From: Bacillus vallismortis
Lineage (GTDB): Bacteria > Bacillota > Bacilli > Bacillales > Bacillaceae
Length of the DNA stretch: 64,000 nt
NCBI RefSeq assembly: GCF_040784915.1
Contig: NZ_CP160797.1
Location: forward strand, 2,718,137 to 2,782,136
Direction of reading: 5' to 3'
The notes under the pieces are model-generated. The model saw only the letters and a list, made by a program, of their open reading frames with translations, was not told the origin of the DNA and ran no database searches. Shown piece by piece: positions 8,954 to 15,921 of this stretch (position 1 is its first letter; each line of letters opens with the position of its first letter). The position numbers and the translations under genes are program-made.

Positions 8954-9772
8954 GTGAGTTTATTACAAGTGAGAGGAGTTAGTCATTGTTATGGGGCTCG
9001 GACATTGTTTAAATGGCAAACCCCATCTAAACAAGTCCTTTCCGATGTCAGCTTTTCGATTGAGCAGGGTACATGCTTAGGCATGATTGGGCCAAGCGGA
9101 GCCGGTAAGAGTACATTGGGAAAAGTATTGCTTGGGTTAGAACGGCCGCAATCAGGTCAAATCCTTTTCCAAGGCCATGATATGTATAGCGCAAATAAAT
9201 CGATCCGGCGAAAAATCCGTCGTGACCTTCAAGCTGTCTTTCAAGATTCATACTCGTCCGTCAACCCGCGAATGACAGCGGAACGGATTATCGCAGAACC
9301 ATTAGAAAACTATGAAACACTTACAATAGCGGAACAAAGGCGAACCATCATCGAGCTGTTGGAAAGAGTAGGCTTAAGTGAACAGGATTTAACAAAATAC
9401 CCGCACCAATTCAGCGGCGGTCAATTGCAGCGGATCAATATCGCTAGAGCAATCTCGCTCAAACCGAAGCTGATCGTATTAGACGAATCAGTCAGCAGTC
9501 TGGACATGGTAACCCAAATGCTTATACTCGATTTGTTAAAAGAGCTCAAAGATGAGTTTGGGTTATCGTATTTTTTTATTACGCATGATTTGAAAGCCGC
9601 TTATCAATTGAGTGACACACTAGGTGTACTGGATAACGGAAAATTAGTTGAACTTTACGAGTCCAAACATCAGTTCTTTGCGTCAGACCATCCAGCAGTA
9701 AAAGAGATGAAAAGCTCCATACTTGCAGAACACCCGCGCTTTCGTTCGATAGGAACAAAAACGGTTCAGTGA
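8954..9772 (+). CDS. ABC importer ATPase (NikE/OppF-like)
   Basis: Second ATPase, Walker A GPSGAGKST, signature FSGGQLQR, Walker B LIVLDESVSSLD, switch His in ITHDL. I choose GTG at 8954 because GGGGTGATG precedes it and the resulting N terminus MSLLQVRGVSHCY matches NikE. An ATG at 8936 lies only seven bases after the previous stop and has no ribosome site. It completes a five-gene importer; no metallophore synthase or NikR is adjacent. Confidence 0.8.
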   Translation: MSLLQVRGVSHCYGARTLFKWQTPSKQVLSDVSFSIEQGTCLGMIGPSGAGKSTLGKVLLGLERPQSGQILFQGHDMYSANKSIRRKIRRDLQAVFQDSYSSVNPRMTAERIIAEPLENYETLTIAEQRRTIIELLERVGLSEQDLTKYPHQFSGGQLQRINIARAISLKPKLIVLDESVSSLDMVTQMLILDLLKELKDEFGLSYFFITHDLKAAYQLSDTLGVLDNGKLVELYESKHQFFASDHPAVKEMKSSILAEHPRFRSIGTKTVQ

Positions 9773-9901
9773 TAAACTTGCTTAAGCCCTTTCATTACGT
9801 CAACTAGCAATGCCTCTTTCCGATGACAAAGGCAATGAAATCGTTCTTCGGTCAGCCTGATCACCGGCGCAATCAATCAGCACGAACACTGATAAACACA
9901 A

Positions 9902-9931
9902 AAAAGCTGGCGCCAAACGAGCACCAGCTTG
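9902..9931 (-). terminator. Terminator downstream of the PAP2/PATR relic
   Basis: On the minus strand AAGCTGGTGC ... GCGCCAGCTT followed by TTTTTT. Its arms may also end the nik operon transcript coming from the other side. The rest of 9773-9978 shows nothing else. Confidence 0.55.
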
Positions 9932-9978
9932 ATACTCTTTATGGTATAACCCCCCAGGCATCAGCACACCACGCAAAC

Positions 9979-10583
9979 TTAATTTCCCTTGACTTTTAAT
10001 TGGATACTGTTGGACTGATAGACGAGCTTCACTTTGTACTTGCTTGGCAAGCCCGTGGTTTCGATTGAAGAAAAGGATCCATTACGCTTATGACAGGTGA
10101 TGATCGCGGGTCCGTCCTCCGGTATATAATTGTCCGAAAAATGGAGACGTAATGTCCCTTTTAATTTTTCTTTGCCCTTGATTTTGAGCAGATTATGCTT
10201 ACCGCTGAGATTGAGTTCAAGTATACCCTTGGCTGATTGTTTGTAGTCTCCGCCGATGATCAGTTTTCCTGAGACACCTTCCTTCAGGATGCCTCTGTTG
10301 TTTGAAACATCACCTCTCCCAAAAGCTGTCTCGGAGCCGCCCTCAAGCGTACCCTGATTAATCCGCGTGCCGCCAGAGTATGTATTGTTCCCCTCCAGCT
10401 TTAACGTGCCTGTCCCCTTTTTGGTCAGCTTTTCGATGCCGGAGATATCGTTGCGCCAGCGATCGAGTGCATAGAAGCCGCCTTTGGAAGAATCCATAAA
10501 AGCGCCATAGCCATCAGCGCGGAAAAGAGATCAAGCCTTCCCCACCCTTCTGCATCATCAAGAACAGGATAGCCGGAAGAGGC
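9979..10583 (-). pseudogene. C-terminal relic of a phosphatase/autotransporter-repeat surface protein
   Basis: The intact frame (9979-10497) contains a PATR-type beta-helix repeat: GTGTLKLEGNNTYSGGT, then INQGTLEGG. Upstream coding continues in another frame as GYPVLDDAEGWGRLDLFSA, the end of a PAP2-type phosphatase domain. One base is missing near 10519: restoring it gives an uninterrupted LFSA-DGYGAFMDSSKGG. Coding vanishes at 10584, where the zinT terminator begins. The catalytic part is gone. These proteins are secreted cell-surface phosphatases. Confidence 0.55.
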
Positions 10584-10618
10584 GAAAAAGCTGCTGACTC
10601 CTCGTCAGCAGCTTTTTC
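10584..10618 (-). terminator. Strong terminator (zinT transcript)
   Basis: Perfect 15-bp stem GAAAAAGCTGCTGAC / GTCAGCAGCTTTTTC with a 5-base loop. It works on either strand; the converging gene is zinT, which stops about 110 bp upstream. Confidence 0.65.
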
Positions 10619-10726
10619 AGAGACATCTGAGTAATCACTCTCTACAAAGGTAGACGTTATCCCTTTCTATCTATTTTCACAGTAAAAAAAAGAAATAATA
10701 CACTTCATGAGCATGTTACTCCCCAA

Positions 10727-11482
10727 TTAATGCGCCATCATCTCATGGGCAATATCATGTCCGTCCATTTCTGACGGATAGTAGGTAGGCCAGTTTTTGA
10801 CTTCATCAAGTAAAGCTTCACGGTCAGCACCCCAATACAGATGGTAATGACTAGCTTTAGTCGGATAGATACTATGATCACTAAACTGAATATACTGAGG
10901 AAGGCCTTCAGCTTTTTTATCCAGTTTGAAAATGTATCTTACCCCTCTATTGCCCGCATCATATGTTAAAATTTCATACCCGTCATAAGTATACTTACCA
11001 GAATATTCTTTTCCGTTTTTGAAGAACTTTACAGTATCTTGCTGGATTAAGATACGGTCAACATCTGTTTTATACCCTTTTTTATAATACTCTTTATATT
11101 CTTCAGCTGTCTTGTCACCTTCATGTTCTGATTTATGTGAAAATACTTCATCAAGAGTGCCATCTTGCAGGTACGGATATACTGATTGCCAGTCTCCTTC
11201 CCAATCAGAAAGTGACCGATCCTTTACTTGGCTGTTTTTAAAATAGCCTTCATAAATTTTTTCTGTCTCTTTATCATGTGCATGTGCATGACTATGATCG
11301 TGTTCATGATCATGATCATGAGATTCAGATGTTTGCTCTTGGGTTTTAGAAGAGTTTTCTGAAACTGATGAACTTGTTTTATGAGACTCACCTTTTGATG
11401 AATCTGAAGCCTGACATCCTGCCAATACTAGTAATGAACCAATCGTTAATATACCTAACCTCTTACCAAATAAAATTCCCAT
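10727..11482 (-). CDS. zinT: Zinc-binding lipoprotein ZinT (YrpE)
   Basis: Surface lipoprotein of 251 residues that holds zinc and probably hands it to the zinc importer. It has a signal peptide with lipobox VLAGC, a Ser/Lys-rich linker, a His/Asp metal-trap stretch (DHDHEHDHSHAHAH), then the ZinT/YodA lipocalin domain with HYHLYWG and the C-terminal HDIAHEMMAH. Start 11482 is chosen because AGAAGGAG sits seven bases upstream; the two earlier in-frame ATGs lack such a site. The promoter carries a Zur-like box, so the gene should be on under zinc starvation. Confidence 0.85.
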   Translation of the reverse strand: MGILFGKRLGILTIGSLLVLAGCQASDSSKGESHKTSSSVSENSSKTQEQTSESHDHDHEHDHSHAHAHDKETEKIYEGYFKNSQVKDRSLSDWEGDWQSVYPYLQDGTLDEVFSHKSEHEGDKTAEEYKEYYKKGYKTDVDRILIQQDTVKFFKNGKEYSGKYTYDGYEILTYDAGNRGVRYIFKLDKKAEGLPQYIQFSDHSIYPTKASHYHLYWGADREALLDEVKNWPTYYPSEMDGHDIAHEMMAH

Positions 11483-11501
11483 TACAACACTCCTTCTCAT
11501 T

Positions 11502-11522
11502 AAAACGAAATAATTACGATTT
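11502..11522 (-). promoter_or_regulatory. Zur-like box over the zinT start site
   Basis: Minus strand AAATCGTAATTATTTCGTTTT differs from the Zur consensus AAATCGTAATNATTACGATTT at two positions. It lies just downstream of the -10. Confidence 0.65.
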
Positions 11523-11524
11523 GT

Positions 11525-11553
11525 ATTATACAACGATCTTGTTAAAATATCAA
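11525..11553 (-). promoter_or_regulatory. zinT sigma-A promoter
   Basis: TTGATA (11553-11548), 17-bp spacer, TATAAT (11530-11525), minus strand. The stretch 11554-11850 shows no gene. Confidence 0.7.
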
Positions 11554-11850
11554 AGGGAAAATGACTGAATCATGACTGAGTGCACTTTCCAGCCCCTCTC
11601 TCCTTATAAACACCGTGCGTCTGACTTGCCTACATCCGATCAATAAATTAAGTCCTTTAAAAGTGGAATCATTCCTAAGTTTTCGTTTCAAAGATACCCT
11701 ATCCTTATAGAAAACCCCCTTTTAATCAGTTGTTTGTAATCATTTCATTAACTTGCAGCAGGAGCCGTTAGGCCGACGTCACCACGTACAGACTGTTTAT
11801 CATTCAATTTATATTGAATATGCAATTTTTCGCGGCGCAATGTTCTTTCT

Positions 11851-11880
11851 GTATGCTTCAAATTCATTTAGGGAAAAGTA
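11851..11880 (+). promoter_or_regulatory. Possible forespore (sigma-F/G) promoter
   Basis: GTATG at 11851-11855, 15 bases, then GGGAAAAGTA at 11871-11880, close to the GYATA-N15-GGNNANAMTW pattern. It would fit the coat-like genes that follow. By eye only. Confidence 0.4.
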
Positions 11881-11907
11881 ACGTTGATTAAAGGAGGTTA
11901 AATCAAT

Positions 11908-12153
11908 ATGGATCATCAAACATTAGCTGCTCACGAGGCTGTAGATTTACATGAAATCGTGAACTTTAAAACACTTTGTATAGCGAAATCGAAATTAATG
12001 CAGGGACTTGTGTTTGACCAAGACCTGAAGGACTTGATGCAAAACGATGTGCAGCAAGCCATTCAAGATCTTACTGATTTACAAGCGGTTTATGAGCGTG
12101 CGCCATTTCAGGCCCCCGTCCCTCAAAGCCGCCCAACGCCAATCATCAATTGA
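11908..12153 (+). CDS. yraG: YraG, CotF-like short spore coat protein
   Basis: An 81-residue protein, first of five co-oriented genes (yraG-yraF-adhB-yraE-yraD). It resembles YraE (same core LHE-V.--FKTLC-.KSK-M; 65 residues), and both look like the N-terminal half of CotF-type coat proteins. AAAGGAGG precedes the ATG. A forespore-type promoter is possible upstream. The role of these proteins next to an alcohol dehydrogenase is unknown. Confidence 0.75.
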   Translation: MDHQTLAAHEAVDLHEIVNFKTLCIAKSKLMQGLVFDQDLKDLMQNDVQQAIQDLTDLQAVYERAPFQAPVPQSRPTPIIN

Positions 12154-12170
12154 AAGGAAGGTAAGCAAAT

Positions 12171-12539
12171 TTGAACCATGATCATTTAGACCCTATTAAT
12201 TCGCTAAATGTGCCTGAACTTGCAGACACTACATTTGCATTGGATTTTCTTATACGAGCAAAAGAAGGCGTGAGAAATACAGCTGTAGCATTGACTGAAA
12301 CCGCATCATCAGATGTAAGAGCCTTGTTGCGGAAACAGCTGATGCAAGGAATCGCGATGCACCAAGAGATTACAGAACTGATGATAAGCAAAAAATGGTT
12401 CCACCCGTATGAGCTGAGCGAACAATATAAACTGGATCGGCTCTCTGCAAAAAACACGATCATGGTCGGCAACATGAATCTCTTTCCTGTTGAAACAAAT
12501 CGAAAAGGGATGTTTGACCGGACACCTGATGAACACTAA
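12171..12539 (+). CDS. yraF: YraF, CotF-like spore coat protein
   Basis: A protein of 122 residues starting at TTG behind GGAAGG. It contains the CotF-type four-helix pattern: [20 protein letters not shown], a middle [20 protein letters not shown], then a KKWFHPYE turn. It pairs with YraG in the way YraD pairs with YraE, as if one CotF gene were split into two parts and duplicated around adhB. Confidence 0.75.
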   Translation: MNHDHLDPINSLNVPELADTTFALDFLIRAKEGVRNTAVALTETASSDVRALLRKQLMQGIAMHQEITELMISKKWFHPYELSEQYKLDRLSAKNTIMVGNMNLFPVETNRKGMFDRTPDEH

Positions 12540-12557
12540 CACTGGAGGTTTTACAGC

Positions 12558-13694
12558 ATGAAGGCCGTAACGTATCAAGGCATTAAAAATGTTGTTGTCA
12601 AAGATGTGCCAGATCCAAAGATTGAAAAATCCGATGACATGATTATAAAAGTTACCAGTACAGCCATTTGCGGATCGGATTTGCATTTAATCCATGGATT
12701 GATTCCTAACCTGCAAGAAGACTATGTCATCGGCCATGAACCGATGGGAATCGTTGAAGAAGTTGGGCCGGGAGTGACAAAGGTGCAAAAAGGCGATCGC
12801 GTCATTATCCCTTTTACGATCGCCTGCGGTGAATGCTTTTTTTGTAAACACCAGCTGGAAAGTCAGTGTGATCAATCTAATGACAACGGAGAAATGGGCG
12901 CCTATTTCGGCTATTCAGGGGATACTGGCGGTTATCCAGGCGGGCAGGCAGAATATTTAAGAGTGCCATTTGCGAATTTTACCCATTTTAAAATTCCTGA
13001 AACCTGTGAGGAGCCCGATGAGAAGTTAAGCGTGATATCCGATGCCATGACCACCGGTTTCTGGAGTGTAGACAATGCCGGTGTAAAAGACGGCGATACA
13101 GTTATTGTTCTCGGCTGCGGGCCAGTCGGCCTTTTTGCTCAAAAGTTTTGTTGGTTAAAGGGCGCAAAGCGTGTCATAGCGGTTGACTATGTAAACTACC
13201 GCTTACAGCATGCCAAACGAACAAATCAAGTAGAAATCGTTAATTTTGAAGACCATGAAAATACAGGGAGTTACTTGAAAGAAATCACCAAAGGCGGAGC
13301 GGATGTTGTGATTGACGCTGTTGGGATGGATGGGAAAATGAGCGACCTCGAGTTCCTTGCCAGCGGATTAAAACTTCATGGCGGAACGATGAGTGCATTG
13401 GTCATTGCTTCCCAAGCCGTTCGCAAAGGCGGAACCATCCAAATTACAGGTGTGTATGGAGGAAGATATAACGGTTTTCCGTTAGGTGATATCATGCAGC
13501 GAAACATCAATATACGCTCTGGACAAGCTCCGGTGATCCACTATATGCCATACATGTTTGAATTAGTGTCAACGGGCAAAATTGATCCGGGAGATGTTGT
13601 AAGCCATGTTCTGCCGCTTAGTGAAGCTAAGCATGGTTATGACATTTTTGATACAAAAATGGATGACTGTATAAAAGTAGTGTTAAAGCCTTAA
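12558..13694 (+). CDS. adhB: Zinc-dependent alcohol dehydrogenase AdhB
   Basis: A 378-residue medium-chain dehydrogenase resembling glutathione-independent formaldehyde dehydrogenases. Catalytic zinc ligands lie in CGSDLH (Cys38, His43) and GHEPMG; a cysteine cluster CGECFFC with a later Cys holds structural zinc; the NAD fold is GCGPVGLFAQ. It would oxidise aldehydes or alcohols in the cytoplasm. GGAGG precedes the ATG. Its position inside a set of coat-like genes suggests expression in sporulation, which I infer rather than see. Confidence 0.85.
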   Translation: MKAVTYQGIKNVVVKDVPDPKIEKSDDMIIKVTSTAICGSDLHLIHGLIPNLQEDYVIGHEPMGIVEEVGPGVTKVQKGDRVIIPFTIACGECFFCKHQLESQCDQSNDNGEMGAYFGYSGDTGGYPGGQAEYLRVPFANFTHFKIPETCEEPDEKLSVISDAMTTGFWSVDNAGVKDGDTVIVLGCGPVGLFAQKFCWLKGAKRVIAVDYVNYRLQHAKRTNQVEIVNFEDHENTGSYLKEITKGGADVVIDAVGMDGKMSDLEFLASGLKLHGGTMSALVIASQAVRKGGTIQITGVYGGRYNGFPLGDIMQRNINIRSGQAPVIHYMPYMFELVSTGKIDPGDVVSHVLPLSEAKHGYDIFDTKMDDCIKVVLKP

Positions 13695-13712
13695 AAAACG
13701 GAGGTTACAGAA

Positions 13713-13910
13713 ATGGAATACGCCTTACATGAAGTGCTTGAGGTCCAAGAAATGACTGCATTTAAGACCCTTTGTTTGACGAAATCCAAAACAATGAAGG
13801 CGCTGGTGTCTGATCCGAAGCTTAAAGAAATCATGCAGCAAGACGTTGACATTACGACACGACAGTTACAGGAATTTGCTTCTATTTTAACTAATGCAAA
13901 GCATGAATGA
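13713..13910 (+). CDS. yraE: YraE, CotF-like short coat protein
   Basis: A 65-residue paralogue of YraG (LHEVLEVQEMTAFKTLCLTK). Starts 18 bases after adhB behind GGAGG. It lacks the Pro-rich tail of YraG. Function inferred only from resemblance to CotF. Confidence 0.75.
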   Translation: MEYALHEVLEVQEMTAFKTLCLTKSKTMKALVSDPKLKEIMQQDVDITTRQLQEFASILTNAKHE

Positions 13911-13925
13911 GGAGATGAATGAATC

Positions 13926-14225
13926 ATGAATCCTATCATTGAATATCTCACCGGCATGAACGTCTTAACAGACCAAATCATTGCCATGGACTTATTGATT
14001 GCAGCAAAAAACGGAGTCAGAAATTATGCGATGGCCGCAACTGAAGCTGGGACGCCTGAAGTGAAAGAGATCCTTACCAGGCATTTGGAAGAAGCTCTCG
14101 ATATGCACGAACAAATCTCAAGCTATATGATGGAAAAGGGCTGGTACCATCCTTGGAACACAGACGAACAAGTCAAGCTGAATTTAAAAAATATCGAAAC
14201 TGCGATTCAGTTGCCAACCCTTTAA
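13926..14225 (+). CDS. yraD: YraD, CotF-like spore coat protein
   Basis: A 99-residue paralogue of YraF with IAMDLLIAAKNGVRNYAMAA and EALDMHEQISSYMM, then KGWYHPWN. It is the last gene of the operon, preceded by GAGGAG and followed after five bases by a strong terminator. Confidence 0.75.
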   Translation: MNPIIEYLTGMNVLTDQIIAMDLLIAAKNGVRNYAMAATEAGTPEVKEILTRHLEEALDMHEQISSYMMEKGWYHPWNTDEQVKLNLKNIETAIQLPTL

Positions 14226-14229
14226 CATA

Positions 14230-14284
14230 CATTAGCTGAGGAGCAGTATGGATTGGCAAAACGGTTCCTCAGCTAATGTTTTTA
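14230..14284 (+). terminator. Terminator of the yraGF-adhB-yraED operon
   Basis: Perfect 13-bp arms CATTAGCTGAGGA / TCCTCAGCTAATG, then a T-run. Confidence 0.8.
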
Positions 14285-14337
14285 AAAGTTGAATCATCTT
14301 TAAACTTTCGACATTTCATTTTATGTTTATCAATATA

Positions 14338-14616
14338 TTAACTCTTCGTGAACCCGCTTCTTCCCAGCCGGTCTTCTATCGTCTGCAAAGCCTGTTCTTC
14401 ATCAATCCCTTCAGCTCTGATTTGAATGTGGGTACCAGATGTAATGCCTAATGACATCACATCAATAAGGGACTTGGGCGGATTTTTGAGATCAACGGAT
14501 TTCTCCTCATATAAAAGAAATATATGAGAGCGAAATTTGCAGGCTGCACGAACCAACAAAGTTGCTGCACGGGCAAAACCTGTACTTGCAATAATCGTAT
14601 ACTGTTTTTCAATCAT
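14338..14616 (-). CDS. HPr-like protein lacking the active-site histidine
   Basis: A 92-residue protein that lines up with HPr/Crh over its whole length (ATLLVRAACKF; IDVMSLGITSG; AEGIDEEQALQTIEDRL). Where HPr has GIHARPAT, with His15 accepting phosphate from enzyme I, this has GFARAAT: the His is missing and the loop is one residue shorter. A Ser at residue 49 (PPKSLIDVMSLG) falls near the HPr-kinase Ser46, after a three-residue insertion. It therefore cannot do PTS transfer but could, like Crh, be a Ser-phosphorylated regulator. AAGGAG precedes the ATG. It converges on yraD. I do not recall a counterpart in strain 168. Confidence 0.7.
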   Translation of the reverse strand: MIEKQYTIIASTGFARAATLLVRAACKFRSHIFLLYEEKSVDLKNPPKSLIDVMSLGITSGTHIQIRAEGIDEEQALQTIEDRLGRSGFTKS

Positions 14617-14650
14617 GCTTCCCTGCTCCTTCTTCCCATATTAACGGTAT

Positions 14651-14772
14651 TTATATGTTATTTTCATTTCGATGAGGAGTCAGGAGCCCTCCTTTTCATA
14701 TTACCTGAGGGTACTTGTTGTCACACCGATGATGTTTGCAAATTCTCCAATCGAATAAGTAATCGAATCCAC
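14651..14772 (-). pseudogene. 5' relic of a MerR-family regulator gene
   Basis: From GTG at 14772, behind AAAGAGG, the frame reads a typical MerR helix-turn-helix (YSIGEFANIIGVTTSTLR), then TAA at 14703-14701 where the family has a Tyr codon (RYYE becomes R-stop-YE). A base is then missing, after which LLTPHRNEN continues in another frame and breaks off. One nonsense, one frameshift and loss of the 3' part: dead gene. Confidence 0.5.
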
Positions 14773-14853
14773 CTCTTTTTATTCACCATTTCTTGACGGG
14801 GAAATAAGCTCGAAACAACCTGTCCCCCCTCGGAGGCAAAGAATGCTACCTTG

Positions 14854-15252
14854 TCACTTATCTTCCGTTTTAGGCCTGTTTTTAAGCTTAGCCTCATTTT
14901 CACGTAATTTCCCATCATAATCTTCAATTTTTGTATCTAATCTTTTGATTGTTTCATCAATTTCTTTCCGCTTCTCTATGAGCCGCTGTCTTTCATCAGC
15001 CAGGATATTTTTGCGGGCTTCTACCGTACGATCTCCTTCAGTAAATAACGATGTATATTCTATTAACGCTTCAATCGATAGACCCGCATTTCGCATGCAT
15101 TTAATGAATTCAATCCATTTGATATCTTCTTCATCATAATCGCGAATGCCGCTTTCTTTTCGTTTTACCGGCGGGATTAATCCGACACGTTCGTAGTATC
15201 TGAGTGTCGCCGCTGTGAGGCCGAACTGCTTTGCCACCTGCGCAATATTCAT
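14854..15252 (-). CDS. adhR: AdhR, MerR-type aldehyde sensor
   Basis: Cytoplasmic activator of the aldehyde/alcohol dehydrogenase genes. It has a MerR winged helix (AKQFGLTAATLRYYERVGLI), an effector coiled coil after residue 80, and the conserved Cys52 (EFIKCMRN) known to be needed for sensing formaldehyde and methylglyoxal. Start 15252 follows AGAGGTG and gives Cys its published number 52; ATG 15276 lacks a ribosome site. Its own promoter carries an AdhR-type operator, so it is probably autoregulated. Confidence 0.85.
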   Translation of the reverse strand: MNIAQVAKQFGLTAATLRYYERVGLIPPVKRKESGIRDYDEEDIKWIEFIKCMRNAGLSIEALIEYTSLFTEGDRTVEARKNILADERQRLIEKRKEIDETIKRLDTKIEDYDGKLRENEAKLKNRPKTEDK

Positions 15253-15282
15253 ACTTTTCACCTCTCTGTCCTGCATGTTTTG

Positions 15283-15313
15283 AAGGTAACACTTAAAGTT
15301 AACTTTAAGTCAA
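15283..15313 (-). promoter_or_regulatory. adhR promoter with AdhR operator
   Basis: Minus strand TTGACT (15313-15308), 19-bp spacer, TACCTT (15288-15283). CTTAAAG-ttaa-CTTTAAG (15292-15309) lies between them, the MerR-type arrangement. Confidence 0.75.
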
Positions 15314-15360
15314 GCGGAAACAAGTTTTAACAGCTGAATCTTTTTTCAAAAATTCAAGAC

Positions 15361-15391
15361 TTGCCTTAAAGCACACTTTAAGCTCTATACT
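15361..15391 (+). promoter_or_regulatory. Promoter and AdhR operator of the truncated cupin gene
   Basis: TTGCCT (15361-15366), 19-bp spacer, TATACT (15386-15391), with CTTAAAG-caca-CTTTAAG at 15365-15382. Confidence 0.75.
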
Positions 15392-15432
15392 TCTCCATGC
15401 AATAAAAACAGTTTAGATGGAGGGATTGCTAA

Positions 15433-15732
15433 ATGGCAAAAAAACAAACTGCTGGACGAGATATACGAGGAAAATCCGCGCAAAAGTTTGCTCAACTTAA
15501 CGATGATGTTCTGTTCGGTGACATTTTGGCAAGAGAGGAAGAACTGTCTCCGCGGGATCGCAGCATGATTACAGTCTCAGTTAATTGCACTGGAGATGTC
15601 ATAAATATCCCGCCCCATGTAAAACATTGGCACGGTGCGACAAAAGACAGTTGGTTTGCGCACTTAGCCATTACACCGGGGGAAACGGTTTGGTTAGAGC
15701 CTGTTCATGATGACCTGTACCATACCTTATAA
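15433..15732 (+). pseudogene. Internally deleted carboxymuconolactone decarboxylase/cupin gene
   Basis: The first half (KSAQKFAQLNDDVLFGDILA, EEELSPRDRSMITVS) is the start of a CMD-family protein; the second (GDVINIPPHVKHWHGA, DSWFAHLAI, WLEPVHDDLY) is the end of a cupin. In known CMD-cupin fusions more than 100 residues, including the CMD active site and the first cupin metal motif, lie between these parts. The join at about residue 50 is in frame, so a stable 99-residue product is possible. GGAGG precedes the ATG, and the promoter has a perfect AdhR-type operator. It could also be a real mini-protein, but remnant is more likely. Confidence 0.6.
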
Positions 15733-15810
15733 AATGTTCTCGTTTTGAGTTCAGCCAAGCTTGTTATTTATCAAATTTAATTAGAGATGAAGTTTTTTTC
15801 AAAAAAACCC

Positions 15811-15841
15811 TTGCCTTAAAGCGGACTTTAAGGTTTATCGT
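15811..15841 (+). promoter_or_regulatory. adhA promoter with AdhR operator
   Basis: TTGCCT (15811-15816), 19-bp spacer, TATCGT (15836-15841), and CTTAAAG-cgga-CTTTAAG at 15815-15832 between them. AdhR binding to this motif at adhA is established in B. subtilis. Confidence 0.8.
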
Positions 15842-15921
15842 TATGTTGAAGACACGATAAAACATAAATAAGTGCATGTTTTTACGAACAACCACTTATG
15901 ATGAAGAAAGGGTAGGTTCAT

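Noticed and set aside
10140..10497. Complete small secreted beta-helix protein
   Set aside because: Upstream coding in another frame continues the same protein family, so the ORF is the tail of a broken gene, with no ribosome site at its ATG.
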